A DNA stretch of 64,000 nt from Aporrectodea caliginosa. Its lineage: Eukaryota; Annelida; Clitellata; Crassiclitellata; Lumbricidae. Positions 11,701 to 23,156 of the stretch are shown here, piece by piece. Location: NCBI GenBank assembly GCA_020284085.1, contig JACEVL010000344.1:1281006-1345005 (forward strand), in the 5' to 3' direction. The notes beneath the pieces are model-generated. The model made no database searches and was not told where the DNA came from. It was given only the letters and a program-made list of their open reading frames with translations. A program made the position numbers and the translations under genes. Every line of letters starts with the position of its first letter. The first letter of the stretch is position 1.

Positions 11701-13838
11701 CGGATCGAAGGCGACCATCTTTCCTGCCGACGACGACGTCAACATAGCCTCAGCAGCCAACACGAACAACAACCACCTGCTGGACCTCACAGATGCACCA
11801 CTGAGCGACGACCGTCTTCGTCTTCCTCATTTCGCCATCAGATTCCGCAACCGAACAATCGACACTCCTCCTCCTCCTCATCCTCAGCAGCAGACCGCCA
11901 GTGATGACTGCAGTCTGACGAGTGGTTTTTCGACCCCGATCGACGGAGGCGGAGGAGGAGGTGGGTCATCCGCCCGAAGGAAGCAGTCAGTGGACTTTGA
12001 TCGCCAGATATCAGACGATGACTACAGCGTCAATCAATCGGTTGCATGGATGGACGTCTCCAAGTTCGGAAGCATCTTCAACCACGAAGGATCCAGTCTC
12101 TTTCTCAAAGTCGGTGCACTCTGTAAGCTGCCTCTCTTCAACTCTTCACTCATTTGTCTTCATCAACACAACCATCATAATTATCACAGCTCTTCATAAT
12201 AACAACGTTATTCTCTTAATCAAAAACACCTGGTCAAAGTTATCATTGTCGTCATCGCGGTTGCAATGAGAAGAAGAGGAGGAGGACATTGATGGTGATG
12301 GTGGGACAGCATCATCATTGTCATCATCGTCATCGTCGTCATCTTCATCATGACAATCGATCGTCATCCCTGTTACAAAGAGCGTAATCATCATCTCCAT
12401 CATGATCTTCATAATCATATGAATTCATGATGAATTGATTTCTGTTTCTGTCAGTGTTTAGTCTTGGGAACATCATCTACTATTCGCTGGAGATTGAGAA
12501 CAGTATGACTCAGAGCGATTTCTGTCGCAACATGTACAAACACGGATGGACGTTCATTCCACGTCTGGTCTTCGTCGTTGTCCAGACTTTCTTCATCTTC
12601 AAAGGACCAGATGTAAGACACCACTGCTCCACACACACACCTACACAGTAGTACGCACACGCACACACACAAACACATACACACACGAGCGCACATTCAT
12701 ACTCGATTGACACAGGTCTTTCTGATTAGTGAGTGAGTGAGTCAGTCAGTCAGTCAGTCACCGGCTTTCCATTTACTCCTTTGTCAAGAGCTATGCTAAT
12801 GCAGTATAAGAAGCTATTATGAGGTACGTAAAATGTCCTACATTAAGCGTCCTACATTAAATGTCCTACATTACTTGTCCTACATTGAGCTTCCTGATAC
12901 CTTCATAAATACCAGGCATTCTCTCAGTGATTGCTTACCTCTGTCAACCTCTGTCGATATCAGAGACGTTATCCTATTTTGCCCAAAGGCTGCAACGGAA
13001 TCCCGCAAATACGAATGCTACAAACAGGCAACTCTGGTCTAAATAGTATGAAAACAGATTCTAAATTTCACTTGACGGTCCCGGATTCGAAACCTGGACC
13101 CAAGAGGTGAAAGGCAAATGCATTCGCATTGCACTACCAACGGCGATGAATAAAGCTGCGAGCGCCAGTAATTGTTTTTGCTCAATGCCGACAATGGCAA
13201 ATGCTCCCAACCTCACAGGTTTCAGTTTTAAAGGATTACGACCTCTTCCTTCCCTTCTTCCCATCCCTCCTCCTCCTTTCCTCCTCTTCTCATTCTTCTC
13301 CTTTTTATCTTCCAGAAATAGGGAATGATAACGACAATCAGGACAATGATGATGACGACGGTGATTATGATAATGAATGCGATCGTCATAAGAATGATTA
13401 ATTATCAGTTTGCTGGTCATAATGAAGTTTCTTATACTAATGCTGCAGTTCGTGCTAATAATGATCGCAGCATACGTATGAAGGTCATCGAATGACTTCG
13501 ACGAATTTATTGAATGCTATCTTTCTGACTGTAAGGTTCAAGTGCACGATCGCCTGCCAATCATTTGGTTCGGAATGCTACACGTCGTCTCGACAAACAT
13601 CTGTCTCTGGTTTCGAACGGTCGTCAGGGAAATCATGGAAGAGTTTCAGTACAGCCTCAACCACCCAGACTCTCAAAGTATGTCATTGAAAGTCTATTCA
13701 ATATAACCTAGTCCTATTCTCTCTCTTTATCTTTCTATCTATCTGCCTTGTCTGTCTCTCTATCTATCTATTTATCTGTCTGTTTGTCTTTCTGTCTCTC
13801 TCTCTCTGTCTCTGTCTCTGTCTCTGTCTCTCTCTTTC

Positions 13839-13880
<42 letters not shown>

Positions 13881-15313
13881 AATTTCGATCTCTCTCGATC
13901 TTGATCTAAATCCTTGAGTCTCCATTTCCATTTCTACCGTATTAATACTTTCAATTGTTCTTTTCCCCTTTGTGTAAATCAATATATTAGTCGATTGTTC
14001 TTCATTTGTTTATATCGTTCGTCATTTTTTCCATCGTTCTTTCGTCTATACCTGGTCTCTCCACTGATTGCTGATTGTTCCTTTGATTGGCAGATATAAC
14101 CAATGTTACTTCGTTGAACGTCTCCACTGAGAAGAACAAGAGCGGCGAAGGCGCAGGCCACCCCTCGTCGTCGTCGTCGTCCTGTGAGAATGACCTTCTC
14201 CATGCTGCCACTCGTTATCTCTTTCCCTTCATCCTTGAGTACAGTCTGATCGCCGTTGGAACGGTGGCCTGCGTCCTTCAGTCGATCGCTCAACCAACGG
14301 ACAGCGAAGGACACTTAGTGAAAGGCCTTAAGAACCTCATCAAGGTCTGCTCCTTCAACCAGAAGACAACCGATCACATCAACGACGATGGCAGACGATC
14401 CTCCTCCTCCTCCTCTGCCGGATCATCCACCGGTCACGGTCGACCGATCCTAAACAAATCCCACGGAGGTCTGTTCGTCGGAGCTCTTCTCTTCGCTGGA
14501 ATCGTCGTTGCCATTGTTCTCTTCTACTTCCATGGACCGAAAGGATCGACCGTCATCTACCTGATCGCAGACCTCGTCGTCCACAGCTGCCTCCTCATCG
14601 GCTGCATCGCTGCTCTCGTTCTGCTTCGTCCTCTTGCCTACGTAGCTAAGCCTCTGTCATCTGATGATGCTCTGCTCATCATCGCAATGTGTGGATCCGC
14701 ATTGTACGAGATCGCAATCATCCTCGCATCATCGAATGTCATTAACGACGGTCATTCAACTGGACATGAAGAAGCGTTGCGGTTGAGTGCGTCGATCGTC
14801 GCTGGTGTCCAGACGGTCGTTCAGTCGATGCTCGTCCTGTGCGCCCTTCGTCGCTACCCTTGCTCAGAGGAACACGTGGCCCGGATGCCCGGCCGAGGGA
14901 CAATTGCCTTCCTCATCGTTGGCAATGTGTCCGTCTGGGTCCTGAGGACGGTGCTCGCCAAGGCAGCCGACATGTCAACACCGGGCGACTTCTACGGTGA
15001 GGTGGCCTGGCTGCTCGTCATGAACCTCAACCTGCCTCTGCTGCTCTTCTTCCGCTTCCACTGCAGCGTCTGCTTCGCTGACATCTGGCACAGTGCATAT
15101 ACACCGCTTCAGCTGAAACTGCGCAAGGTGCGACGCTCGAACACAGCAGCAGCAGCAGCTTCTGCGAGCGATCTGTCGCAGATGGCGCCGCCGCCGCAGC
15201 AAGTGCCACAGATCTGCGTCATCAGTCCGTCTCGATCGCAGTCGTGTGCCAACATCCAGGACGATCAGATGGACACCGCTTCTTTGGCTTCCTTTCGATC
15301 AACGACCATGTGA
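8729..15313 (+). CDS. OTOP: Otopetrin-family proton channel, six coding exons
   Basis: Exons 8729-8868, 10447-10564, 11558-12122, 12455-12612, 13536-13677 and 14094-15313 join in phase to about 780 residues. All introns are GT-AG, with donors such as GTGAGT and GTAAG. Otopetrins are proton-selective plasma-membrane channels used in sour taste, vestibular and acid sensing. Twelve hydrophobic segments are visible near residues 53-75, 87-109, 266-287, 310-324, 333-357, 416-438, 500-520, 528-552, 564-587, 604-626, 644-664 and 677-702. Family signatures include HEGSSLFLKVGAL across the exon 3/4 junction, FILEYSLIA with the conserved Glu at 423, and NLNLPLLLFFRFHCSVCF in the last segment. A long polar loop (about 110-260) with poly-Gly separates segments 2 and 3. 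The start is the Met of MDDDNLSVGG. An acceptor-like TTTCCTGCAG at 8687-8696 suggests an upstream non-coding exon. The exact start is uncertain. Confidence 0.93.
9018..10205. repeat. 20-bp satellite filling otopetrin intron 1
   Basis: About 59 tandem units of the type ATGTCTGTCTATAAGTACCA. Variants include TGTAT, TCGGTCT and ATATATGTAT, and a few indels lie near 9230 and 10075-10140. The tract makes up about three quarters of the 1578-bp first intron (8869-10446). Confidence 0.97.
12640..12690. repeat. (CA)n-type microsatellite in otopetrin intron 4
   Basis: ACAC/GCAC-rich tract within the intron at 12613-13535. The same intron also has a short (GTCA)n at about 12735-12760. Confidence 0.8.
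13720..13880. repeat. CTGT/CT-rich microsatellite in otopetrin intron 5
   Basis: Tandem TCTG, TCTC and TATC units occupy much of the intron at 13678-14093. The Arg-rich frame on the - strand is a product of this repeat. Confidence 0.9.
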
Positions 15314-18300
15314 AACATCGTCATCTATAAACAAAGACTGCCCCTGACCCCTCCACTCACTCACTCACTCATTCAGAGCCTCATATCACCCTCCTCCTGC
15401 TCCTTCTTCTTCTACTTCGATCCCACTCAGTATCCTCTGGTTCTTTCCACTCTTCCTCGACATCATCAGATATTCTTAATCTATTCCTGTGTTCATTCTT
15501 TGCCTCACTTCAAATATCGTCTGGCTCTGTCAAATGAGGTCCAAGATTTAACGAATACCGACAGAACACGTGACGCTGATCGAAATCTCTTGACCTTCTC
15601 TGACCTTTTTCTTCCAGAATATGGTCAGCTGCCAGACGATGCGAAATATTCAACTCAGAACAGAGTAGCAGAAGGTTAGTGAGGACTAACTGTGGCAGAC
15701 CTACGATTAGATCCAGCCTTTCCTCAATTCCAATGCACCACTCACAATGAGCTAACATCATCTAATAACACACAGAAACATGAAGGTTTCTTGACGTTGA
15801 ATTCTATAGGTATGATACTATGAAGGATTCAACAAGACCCCTTGACTATGGCACATGTATGTAAGACAAAAAATCAGTCCATCGTTCATCGTGTTGCCCA
15901 TCGCGGATTTCTTGAACAGCTGCATCTTTGGCAGTTACAAAAGAGAGGCGCTGCTTCCCAACTGAAAACTCTGAGCTGAAATGGCAGAAGCATTAACCAC
16001 GCATGCGCCGACGACAACAGCAAAACACAAAACACAGTTGCTAAACAATTGCGCATTTTAGCTTTGAGATAAGTTACGACGACGACAAGCAACGATTCCG
16101 TTGTTCTTTAGTGAAACTTTGCATTCCTGGAGAGAGAACTTTATTAGATCTCATATTTACGACCTAACCAGCTTCTGTGCATAGTCTATTTATTTTGTAA
16201 AGCGCATATATTGTTAATACGCGTAGTCATTTTAGCTAGACTAATACATGTAGGTGCGTCCAGTCGCTTTTGCTTGTTTCACACTGAGTGCTGCCTATAT
16301 AGGAAAACAAAAACAAAATGTAGCCGACCGCTACATCGTATAGTAGATACTAACATTAACATGTTATTTTCAAACAGTATATCTATACATTGTTTGATAG
16401 TCTTGTAACTGAGCATGAAAATGCAGCTATTGAGTATCTAATTCCTAGATAACGAGATGATAGGTTGAATAACTTCAGCCAGATTATAGTGTACAGGTTA
16501 GGCCTATACTTAATGCTATACAGTAGAAAAAGTCCCCACGGTCTTAGGACTCTTGACTCCGTGGCTCTATCCAGTGAATTGCGATTTTGCTAAGAAGCGA
16601 CCACCTGTTATTGGCTTGTGTTACTTGTGTATATTGCGATAACGGTACCATCTAGATTTTCCAGGATTGGTAACGTGCTTACAAGACTCTGTTTAGAATA
16701 AATCGAGATTCGGAATGTCTACGGAGTAAGTTTGGACTAAGTGTCTGGAGAGAAATATTTATGAATTTATTCTATCTTAATAACTTACTTAACTGGTTAT
16801 CGATCATTTTGACAAATAGGCTACAGATGTGAAAAAACCTTGGTTGATGGACTTTCATTTGAGCGGATAGTTATGATGCTTAGAGTGGCACAGACTCACA
16901 CAGTTTCTATGGAAGTAGACGTAAAACAAAAGCCATCGATGACTTGATCTTATATAATCAAATGCACAATAATTGCGACTCAACAACAATTAGTCATGAT
17001 TCTAGGTTGATGATGTTGCACATCAGACAATCGGATGAGCACCAACCGCCCTGTAGCACTGTAGCACTGCGGCCTTTGCACTGTCTGCAGCGTCAAACTT
17101 CCTCCACTGAGCGACCATTGCATGGTGACTGAGAGGAGGTTATGCAAGAACTAATGCAACATGATAGCACGAACAACGCAGGCAACATCTTCTTCACTGC
17201 AACGTCAGGCAGGATATAAGCCACAACTTCCAAAGGTCGTTGCATAAACTATTCGTCCTTCAGACATTGCATATATTCTCCATCTTAAGTGCTTGAATGT
17301 CCCTTTCATCCATGCTACAAAGTCGTCCATTCTTAGACTTCATTTCTGTTAGCTGTTTGTTCTTCAAACAGCTGCCAAAATATCCACTGATGAAGAAGAA
17401 TTCGAAAAAGAGTCGTTCAGCTTGTTCCTGAAAGAGAATGACGAGTTAGCAAACTAATAATACTAATAATAAAACAATAATGATAATAACTAAAACGAAG
17501 AACAAAAATAATGATGATAGTAATAGTGATTAAGGTAAGGAAAAATGAAATGGAAGGAAGCAAGAGAAGGGAAAGAAGACGAAGAAGAGTCGGAGGAGGA
17601 GGAATAGTGAGGAGGAGGAGAAGGAAATAAGTAGAAGGAGAAGGAATAAGGAGGAGGAGAAATAAGGAGGAGGAGAAGAAATAAGTATGAAGAGAAGGAA
17701 TAAGGAGGAGAAGAAAATAAGGATGTCGGTTTCATTAGAAGGTTAGCAACGAGTGAGGATTGCGTGCTGAGGTTTAGGATAGAGAAGAGAATTCAGGATC
17801 CGGACAATTGTAGGATCACGTGTTCTCAGTTCTGGTGAATAATGTATTTCGAATAGTCTACCACAAAGGGACCGACTGACCAACTTGCTATCATCATTTA
17901 AATCTCTATTTACTCGGACATGTGCGTGACTCCGAGTTTGGTCTCGTAGCGAACATCTCTCAGCGCAGATTCCAATTTACCGACTTAGTGCGCGTAACAA
18001 GTGCTTTATTTCGAACGAATAGATAAACAACTGGCTTACACGAATCCACTGAAAGTCGGCAGAATGGTTAATGTCTGTGGCGTAACGTGATAAGGTCGTT
18101 CGTCTTTTCTCTGCAGGTGATGACCATTAGTGAAAGACCATCGCCACCATCCATAGACTGACGACATCCACCGAAATTCAAAGAAGCCACACGCTTCGAC
18201 CGACGCTTTCATTATTATATATATGAGAGTGAAACACGCGGAATGGCTTGTGCGACTTCGGCAAAGCAATAAGCGTCTGAAACTACTGTCCCTGTGGCTT

Positions 18301-18436
18301 CAAATCGATTCCCACCGTCTGTGCATAGGACTGCCTCCAATAACTTGACACCTTTCAGCGATAAAGAATAGGATAATAAATATCTTAGAGGCGCAGTATT
18401 CTCTGGCAGAATATGTATAATATTGTATATGTGTAT
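15314..18436. other. Otopetrin 3' flank and intergenic DNA
   Basis: The first part is probably 3' UTR. The first clear AATAAA noticed is at 16697-16702, too far away to assign with confidence. A GA-rich low-complexity tract lies at about 17540-17715. No other gene was recognised. Confidence 0.5.
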
Positions 18437-18680
18437 GAATGTATGTATGTATGTATGTATGTATGTATGTATGTATGTATGTATGTATGTATGTATGTAT
18501 GTATGTATGTATGTATGTATGTATGTATGTATGTATGTATGTATGTATGTATGTATGTATGTATGTATGTATGTATGTATGTATGTATGTATGTATGTAT
18601 GTATGTATGTATGTATGTATGGTAATGCAATGCAATGCAATGCAATGCAATGCAATGCAATGCAATGCAATACAATACAA
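18437..18680. repeat. (GTAT)n followed by (TGCAA)n microsatellites
   Basis: About 46 uninterrupted GTAT units (18437-18620) are followed by about 12 pentamers ATGCA/ATACA (18622-18680). The pentamers abut the 3' end of the - strand LINE at 18685-19260 and probably are its tail, with the GTAT array grown next to it. The YIHT and MYVC frames are artefacts. Confidence 0.95.
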
Positions 18681-18684
18681 CTGT

Positions 18685-19260
18685 AATTTGATAATGGCCT
18701 CCTTACAAAGTTCAGAAGTGCACATTGAAGCCGGGAAACTATTAAGAGCCATAGATAGACTGAAAGAGGTAAGTTTTGAGTTCAGAGCGAAAGACAGTCT
18801 CGCTAAGAGAGTTGCGAACATGAGGATTGAGGAGGTAGAGAGTTCCAGATGGAGGGACCGGCAACTGTGAATGAGCGCCGGCCAAAGACAAGGCGTGTAC
18901 CAGGAATAACCTACTTTCCAGCAGATGCTGATCGAAGAGAGGAGCGACCTTTAACAGAGTTGCAAGGTGTGACCATGGAAGACAAGTAGGAATGGAGATG
19001 ATCTGATGGATGGATCTGATGGCCCCCTGTTCACCTCTCTGGCCCCAGGACAGAACCTTGTGGGACACCAAAGAGCACAGAAGCGATGGATGAAATGAGG
19101 AAGTTGATGCGAACATACTGAGTGCGGTTAGAGAGGTAGGACAGAAACCAGTTGAGGATAGTGCCGGAGATGCCAAAGGAATCTTGCAAGACCTTAAGCA
19201 GGATGCAGTGATCTACACAGTCAAAAGCAGCAGAGAAGTCTAGGAGTATTAAGGCAGTCA
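18685..19260 (-). pseudogene. LINE with RT fragment missing its catalytic centre
   Basis: From 19255 downward the - strand reads ALILLDFSAAFDCVDHCILL, a loop with FLSYLSNRTQYVRI, and FGVPQGSVLGP: the first half of a non-LTR RT. Directly after GP the frame changes into a C-terminal region (SLAGAHSQLPVP, then SETVFRSELKTYLFQ). The segment with the FADD motif and thumb is absent. The element ends in a pentanucleotide tail (TTGTA/TTGCA on the - strand), resembling the tails of the SINEs here. Confidence 0.82.
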
Positions 19261-20299
19261 CATATCCCATATGTATGTATGTATGTATGTATGTATGCAT
19301 GCATGCATATTACATGCATGCATGTTCATAAAAATTTAGAAAAGGTGATATATTCCCGTCTAGATGCATGCATGTACATGTATCTATAGACGTGAATATA
19401 TATCGCCATCTATCACCTCTCTAGACTGTTAACACATGGCTGTGAAACAGATTTGACTTACGCTAGGTTGATAAATTTCTCAGCTGTCTCTTCTGGAAGA
19501 GATCTTAGCACAAGGATGCACGAGAAAGCACTATGTTCTCCAATCGCTCTTAAGTGATACCGGAACCAGCACATGGTCCTCCTCTTCCTCCTCCTCCTCG
19601 TCCTCCTCCTCCTCGTCGTCCTCCTCCTCCTCGTCCTCTAGGATTGTACTGATAGCCAACCGGGTTAGATCGACATAGGAATGCAGCGCTATCTGACGTA
19701 TATGCTGATCAGCTGAAACTTGAATATAGTTCTGTCCTTTGCCGGGAGGGAACCAGCGCAGTTTCTTCTAAGGTTGGCAAAGCTAATGGCGGCACAGTGT
19801 GATCCAGGTGCGTCAGATCGAATGAAGGAGTAAACAAGTCGTAGCGACGTCAGATAGATTAGACGCCGGCGCCGTTGATTAAAACAGGGTCTGCGAAAGG
19901 TGTTGACATCATCTTCCGTATTTAATAATTAATTCTTCAATAAGAAGCGCTAATAGGTTCAGACAGCGTTTTATGTCTCCAGCGCGTAGTGCCGCTGTCA
20001 TCAATTATTTATCCATCTGTGTCCAACTATAATTTTAGTCTAAGCCGAATTGAATTTCTTTCTTAGTCGATTTAAAGACATCCAGGCTTGCACGACCATC
20101 TTGTATTCTGGATTAATAAAGAAGCAGAGCAATATCAAATCGGTGATATATCAAGTACGGCAACTACTTGCTCTTAAGCAGAAGAAGAAAAGGGAAAAGA
20201 AAAGAAGAATAAAAATAAGAAGAAGAAGAAGAGCAGCCCCTTAAACTAGCCTGAGAGGCAGCCCTGGGTACGAAGTGTTTGTTACTTATCTTCATGGCC
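19261..20299. other. Intergenic DNA
   Basis: Short GTAT/GCAT repeats (19265-19320) precede an imperfect inverted repeat (about 19345-19412, GGTGATATATTC paired with GAATATATATCGCC). A CTC/GTC-rich tract lies at 19578-19635. No gene was seen. Confidence 0.5.
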
Positions 20300-20374
20300 C
20301 AGGGCCGTTGATAAGGTTCTGCGAATGTGGGTGCAAAAGTTACCACAGGGGCCCTTGTGTTAAAAACGGCCCTG
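20300..20374. mobile_element. 75-bp hAT-like MITE
   Basis: The termini are CAGGGCCGTT and its near complement AACGGCCCTG. The 8-bp sequence TCATGGCC is duplicated perfectly at 20292-20299 and 20375-20382. An 8-bp duplication and CAGGG ends are the hallmark of hAT elements. It has no coding capacity. Confidence 0.85.
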
Positions 20375-20382
20375 TCATGGCC

Positions 20383-22276
20383 TCGAATAGAATTTACATT
20401 AAAATTAGTCTAAATGTTCTGAAACATTGGAAGAATACTCTTTCGAAAGTCCAAGTTAAATAAACCGACAAAACAACGAAAGCAAAAGAAGAATTCTCAC
20501 TGGGACGACCACATCGAAGCGCCATCTATTCGACTTGAACAAAAGAATGACGATGGAATTAAAAGACTTAGAATTAAGAAAAGCAATTGAACGTCGTAAG
20601 ACAATGTTGACAATAATTATTATTACAGCGACAGGGATTTCATTCTTCTGTTGCTCCTCTCCTCCTCCTGCTCTCATGGCCAGTGTTTTCCTTCAGCAAT
20701 AGCTGTGTTTAGCTAAAGCGAGACAATGACTGCAACTCTGCGCATTGTCTCCAAACGTCGATATTAATTTTCCATCTGCGAATTGACAAGCTCTCTCTTG
20801 TCCTCTGAGCATATTCAAAACATATGATCTCGTAATCGGTCAAATCAGCTCTTTTCATTATAATTAAGAACATAATTTTAATTCTTGTTATGCACATATA
20901 ATCTCAATGTCCATTGTCCATATATAACGGCTTGCATTTCTGCATTCTTCGTGTGAAAGATGTAATTTAATATTGGTCAAAGAGCTTAAGGAACTTCAAA
21001 GTCATCCCTTATTTTGCGCAATCCTGGGGCTACGATTGCATTAATGCTTTTCATACTAACTCAGATTGACTGAAATTGAAGCCAATCGCATTAATAATAC
21101 CTTTCAACCTCAATTTTACTGCACCGCATCTAATTTCCACCTGCAAGCACCGCGGTTTTATGTAAGGTGTGAGGCTAAGACGAACAGTAGATATATTATG
21201 GTTACAATGTATATATACTGTATATATATGTGTGTGTGTGAGTGTGTGTATATATATATACAAACATATATATATTCGTTTATTATCAAGCAGGTTGTCG
21301 CAACACAATCTGTTTGGTTGCCTGTTAGGCGCCCATACCACAGTTGATGTAAAATGTTAGTGTCGTTGAATCGAGAGAAACCCTAAAAGTCCCCGTCAGC
21401 GATTAGCAGCTACTATTATGAGCACGCTTCTGACGCTCGCTTCAAGATGGTAAACTGTTCGAGGGATGGTGATTTCATTGGAAGCCGATGATGCAAAGTT
21501 CACATGTTCGAAATATAGTCACAGCATCCTCGATAGTTTCAGCAACAGACATTGTGTTGCTGTAATCTTTGTAATAGTCCAGTTCTGAAGACTCACAGGA
21601 GAAGGACGTGGAAACTCCGGACTGTTCGCTTTTACTATAGGCCCTATAGTTACCAACAACAACATGGCGACTGCCATGCATGCGGTGATGAATGTAGTTG
21701 CTATTAAAATCAATTATCAAAAACTGGGAAATTCCATGCAGTTGACTTGACAAGCATCACAGAAGCAGACTCAATCATACGCAATTTTGCGACGAATAGA
21801 CGAGACACACTAGAAAGGAAACGGATTAACATCCAATAAAAGTAGACATTCTTTCTGAAGAACGTTTGGCGGCGTCCGAATGTTCCACCAGCGAGATCCT
21901 ATTAACATTAATATATGGAGTCCATGTACAATTAGGCCTATACAAGAGAATCGATAACGTGAATAGACTTATTCATACTGGTAAAATAATACAGGAGGAA
22001 TAGAAAATATTTCGATACAATTTACTCTGCTTTTGCTTAGTCGATAGAATGATTATTATCCGAATTAACATTTTGATCGACAAGAGAATGGTCAGAATGT
22101 CCAGATGTCACTATACGTCCTACCTACGGATTGACGGAATGAACCCCTAAATCGATTATTTTCTGGCGAAAACACTGCAGCCATCGCGTTGGCCTCGCAT
22201 GGAGAAATAAAACCAGAAGAAAATATTTGGATGGAACTTCGTAGGTGACGGACTTTAAAGGTCTTGTCTTATGAGA
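20383..22276. other. Intergenic DNA
   Basis: No recognised gene. TA/TG microsatellite material lies at about 21205-21275. Confidence 0.5.
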
Positions 22277-22284
22277 CGCATAAC

Positions 22285-23148
22285 CAGGGGCGTCCATCCC
22301 CCCTCAAGCCTATGAACCATTCCCCTCTTGTCATCAGATTCCCCTCCCCCACACGATGACAGCCTCAGACGATTGGTCGACTGTCGACAAATGAGTAGAT
22401 CTCGATTTTCGAAATTTGAAGCACAATTTTACTGTTGAATTCTTTAACTTAGTTCACAAATCAAGCAACATTATGCATTATAAAATATGAAGGCTTAGGC
22501 CTAATTGTGCACGAACAGAAGGCGGTATGCCAGAGCGGCCAGAAAGTACTAACATAAGCTTAAGTAGACCTACTAAGATTACAATAGGTGTTTCTTCAGA
22601 GCAGCAGAGTGTGTAACCAAGCGATCAACAATTTCGTCCAGTTTTAGTGATAGAGTATCTCGCTGACAGACTAAATACTGTCAGAGGTGCAAACCAGTCA
22701 CCAACCATGGTTGATCTCAGTCGAAGTTACAGTGTGACACAGGTTAGCTTTACTTTCTGTCAGTACGTGATCCTCTGTTATCAACTTCCTTGGTGCAAAA
22801 TGATCCATTTCTTCAAATATACCTAGCATGTCATCATGGAAATGGTCCTGTATTTGACAAGCAGCCGTATCCAGTGGTGTAAAGATCAATGGTGGCCTGC
22901 ATGGGCTACTGAGCACCACAGTTAGGCCTTCTGTCCTTTTCTCAGTTTTCTCGTCAACTAGGTCCGAGAACAGGACAATGATTTTATTATTTTTAAAACA
23001 AAGAAAAGCATTTTTTCAAAAAAGGCACATTGATAAATTTCTGAAATGGAAAAAACTGAGCAGACGCTTAATGTACTAAAAAAATTTCTTTCCCCCTGAA
23101 AAGGCTATGAAGATTTCTGCTTCATTCCCCATGGGATGGACGCCCCTG
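22285..23148. mobile_element. Non-autonomous hAT-like transposon, 864 bp
   Basis: The ends are inverted copies of CAGGGGCGTCCATCCC, and CGCATAAC is duplicated perfectly at 22277-22284 and 23149-23156. A - strand frame at 22698-22919 contains CQIQDHFHDDMLGIFEEMDH followed by FAPRKLI. This resembles a segment seen in hAT/zinc-finger-MYM-type transposases, so the element may be a decayed deletion derivative. That resemblance was judged by eye. Confidence 0.88.
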
Positions 23149-23156
23149 CGCATAAC

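Noticed and set aside
13061..13420. 119-residue - strand frame within otopetrin intron 4
   Set aside because: No domain. It covers low-complexity sequence inside a well-supported intron.
18413..18821. Long frames of repeating YIHT or MYVC on both strands
   Set aside because: They are translations of the (GTAT)n microsatellite. All three frames on each strand stay open, with no gene context.
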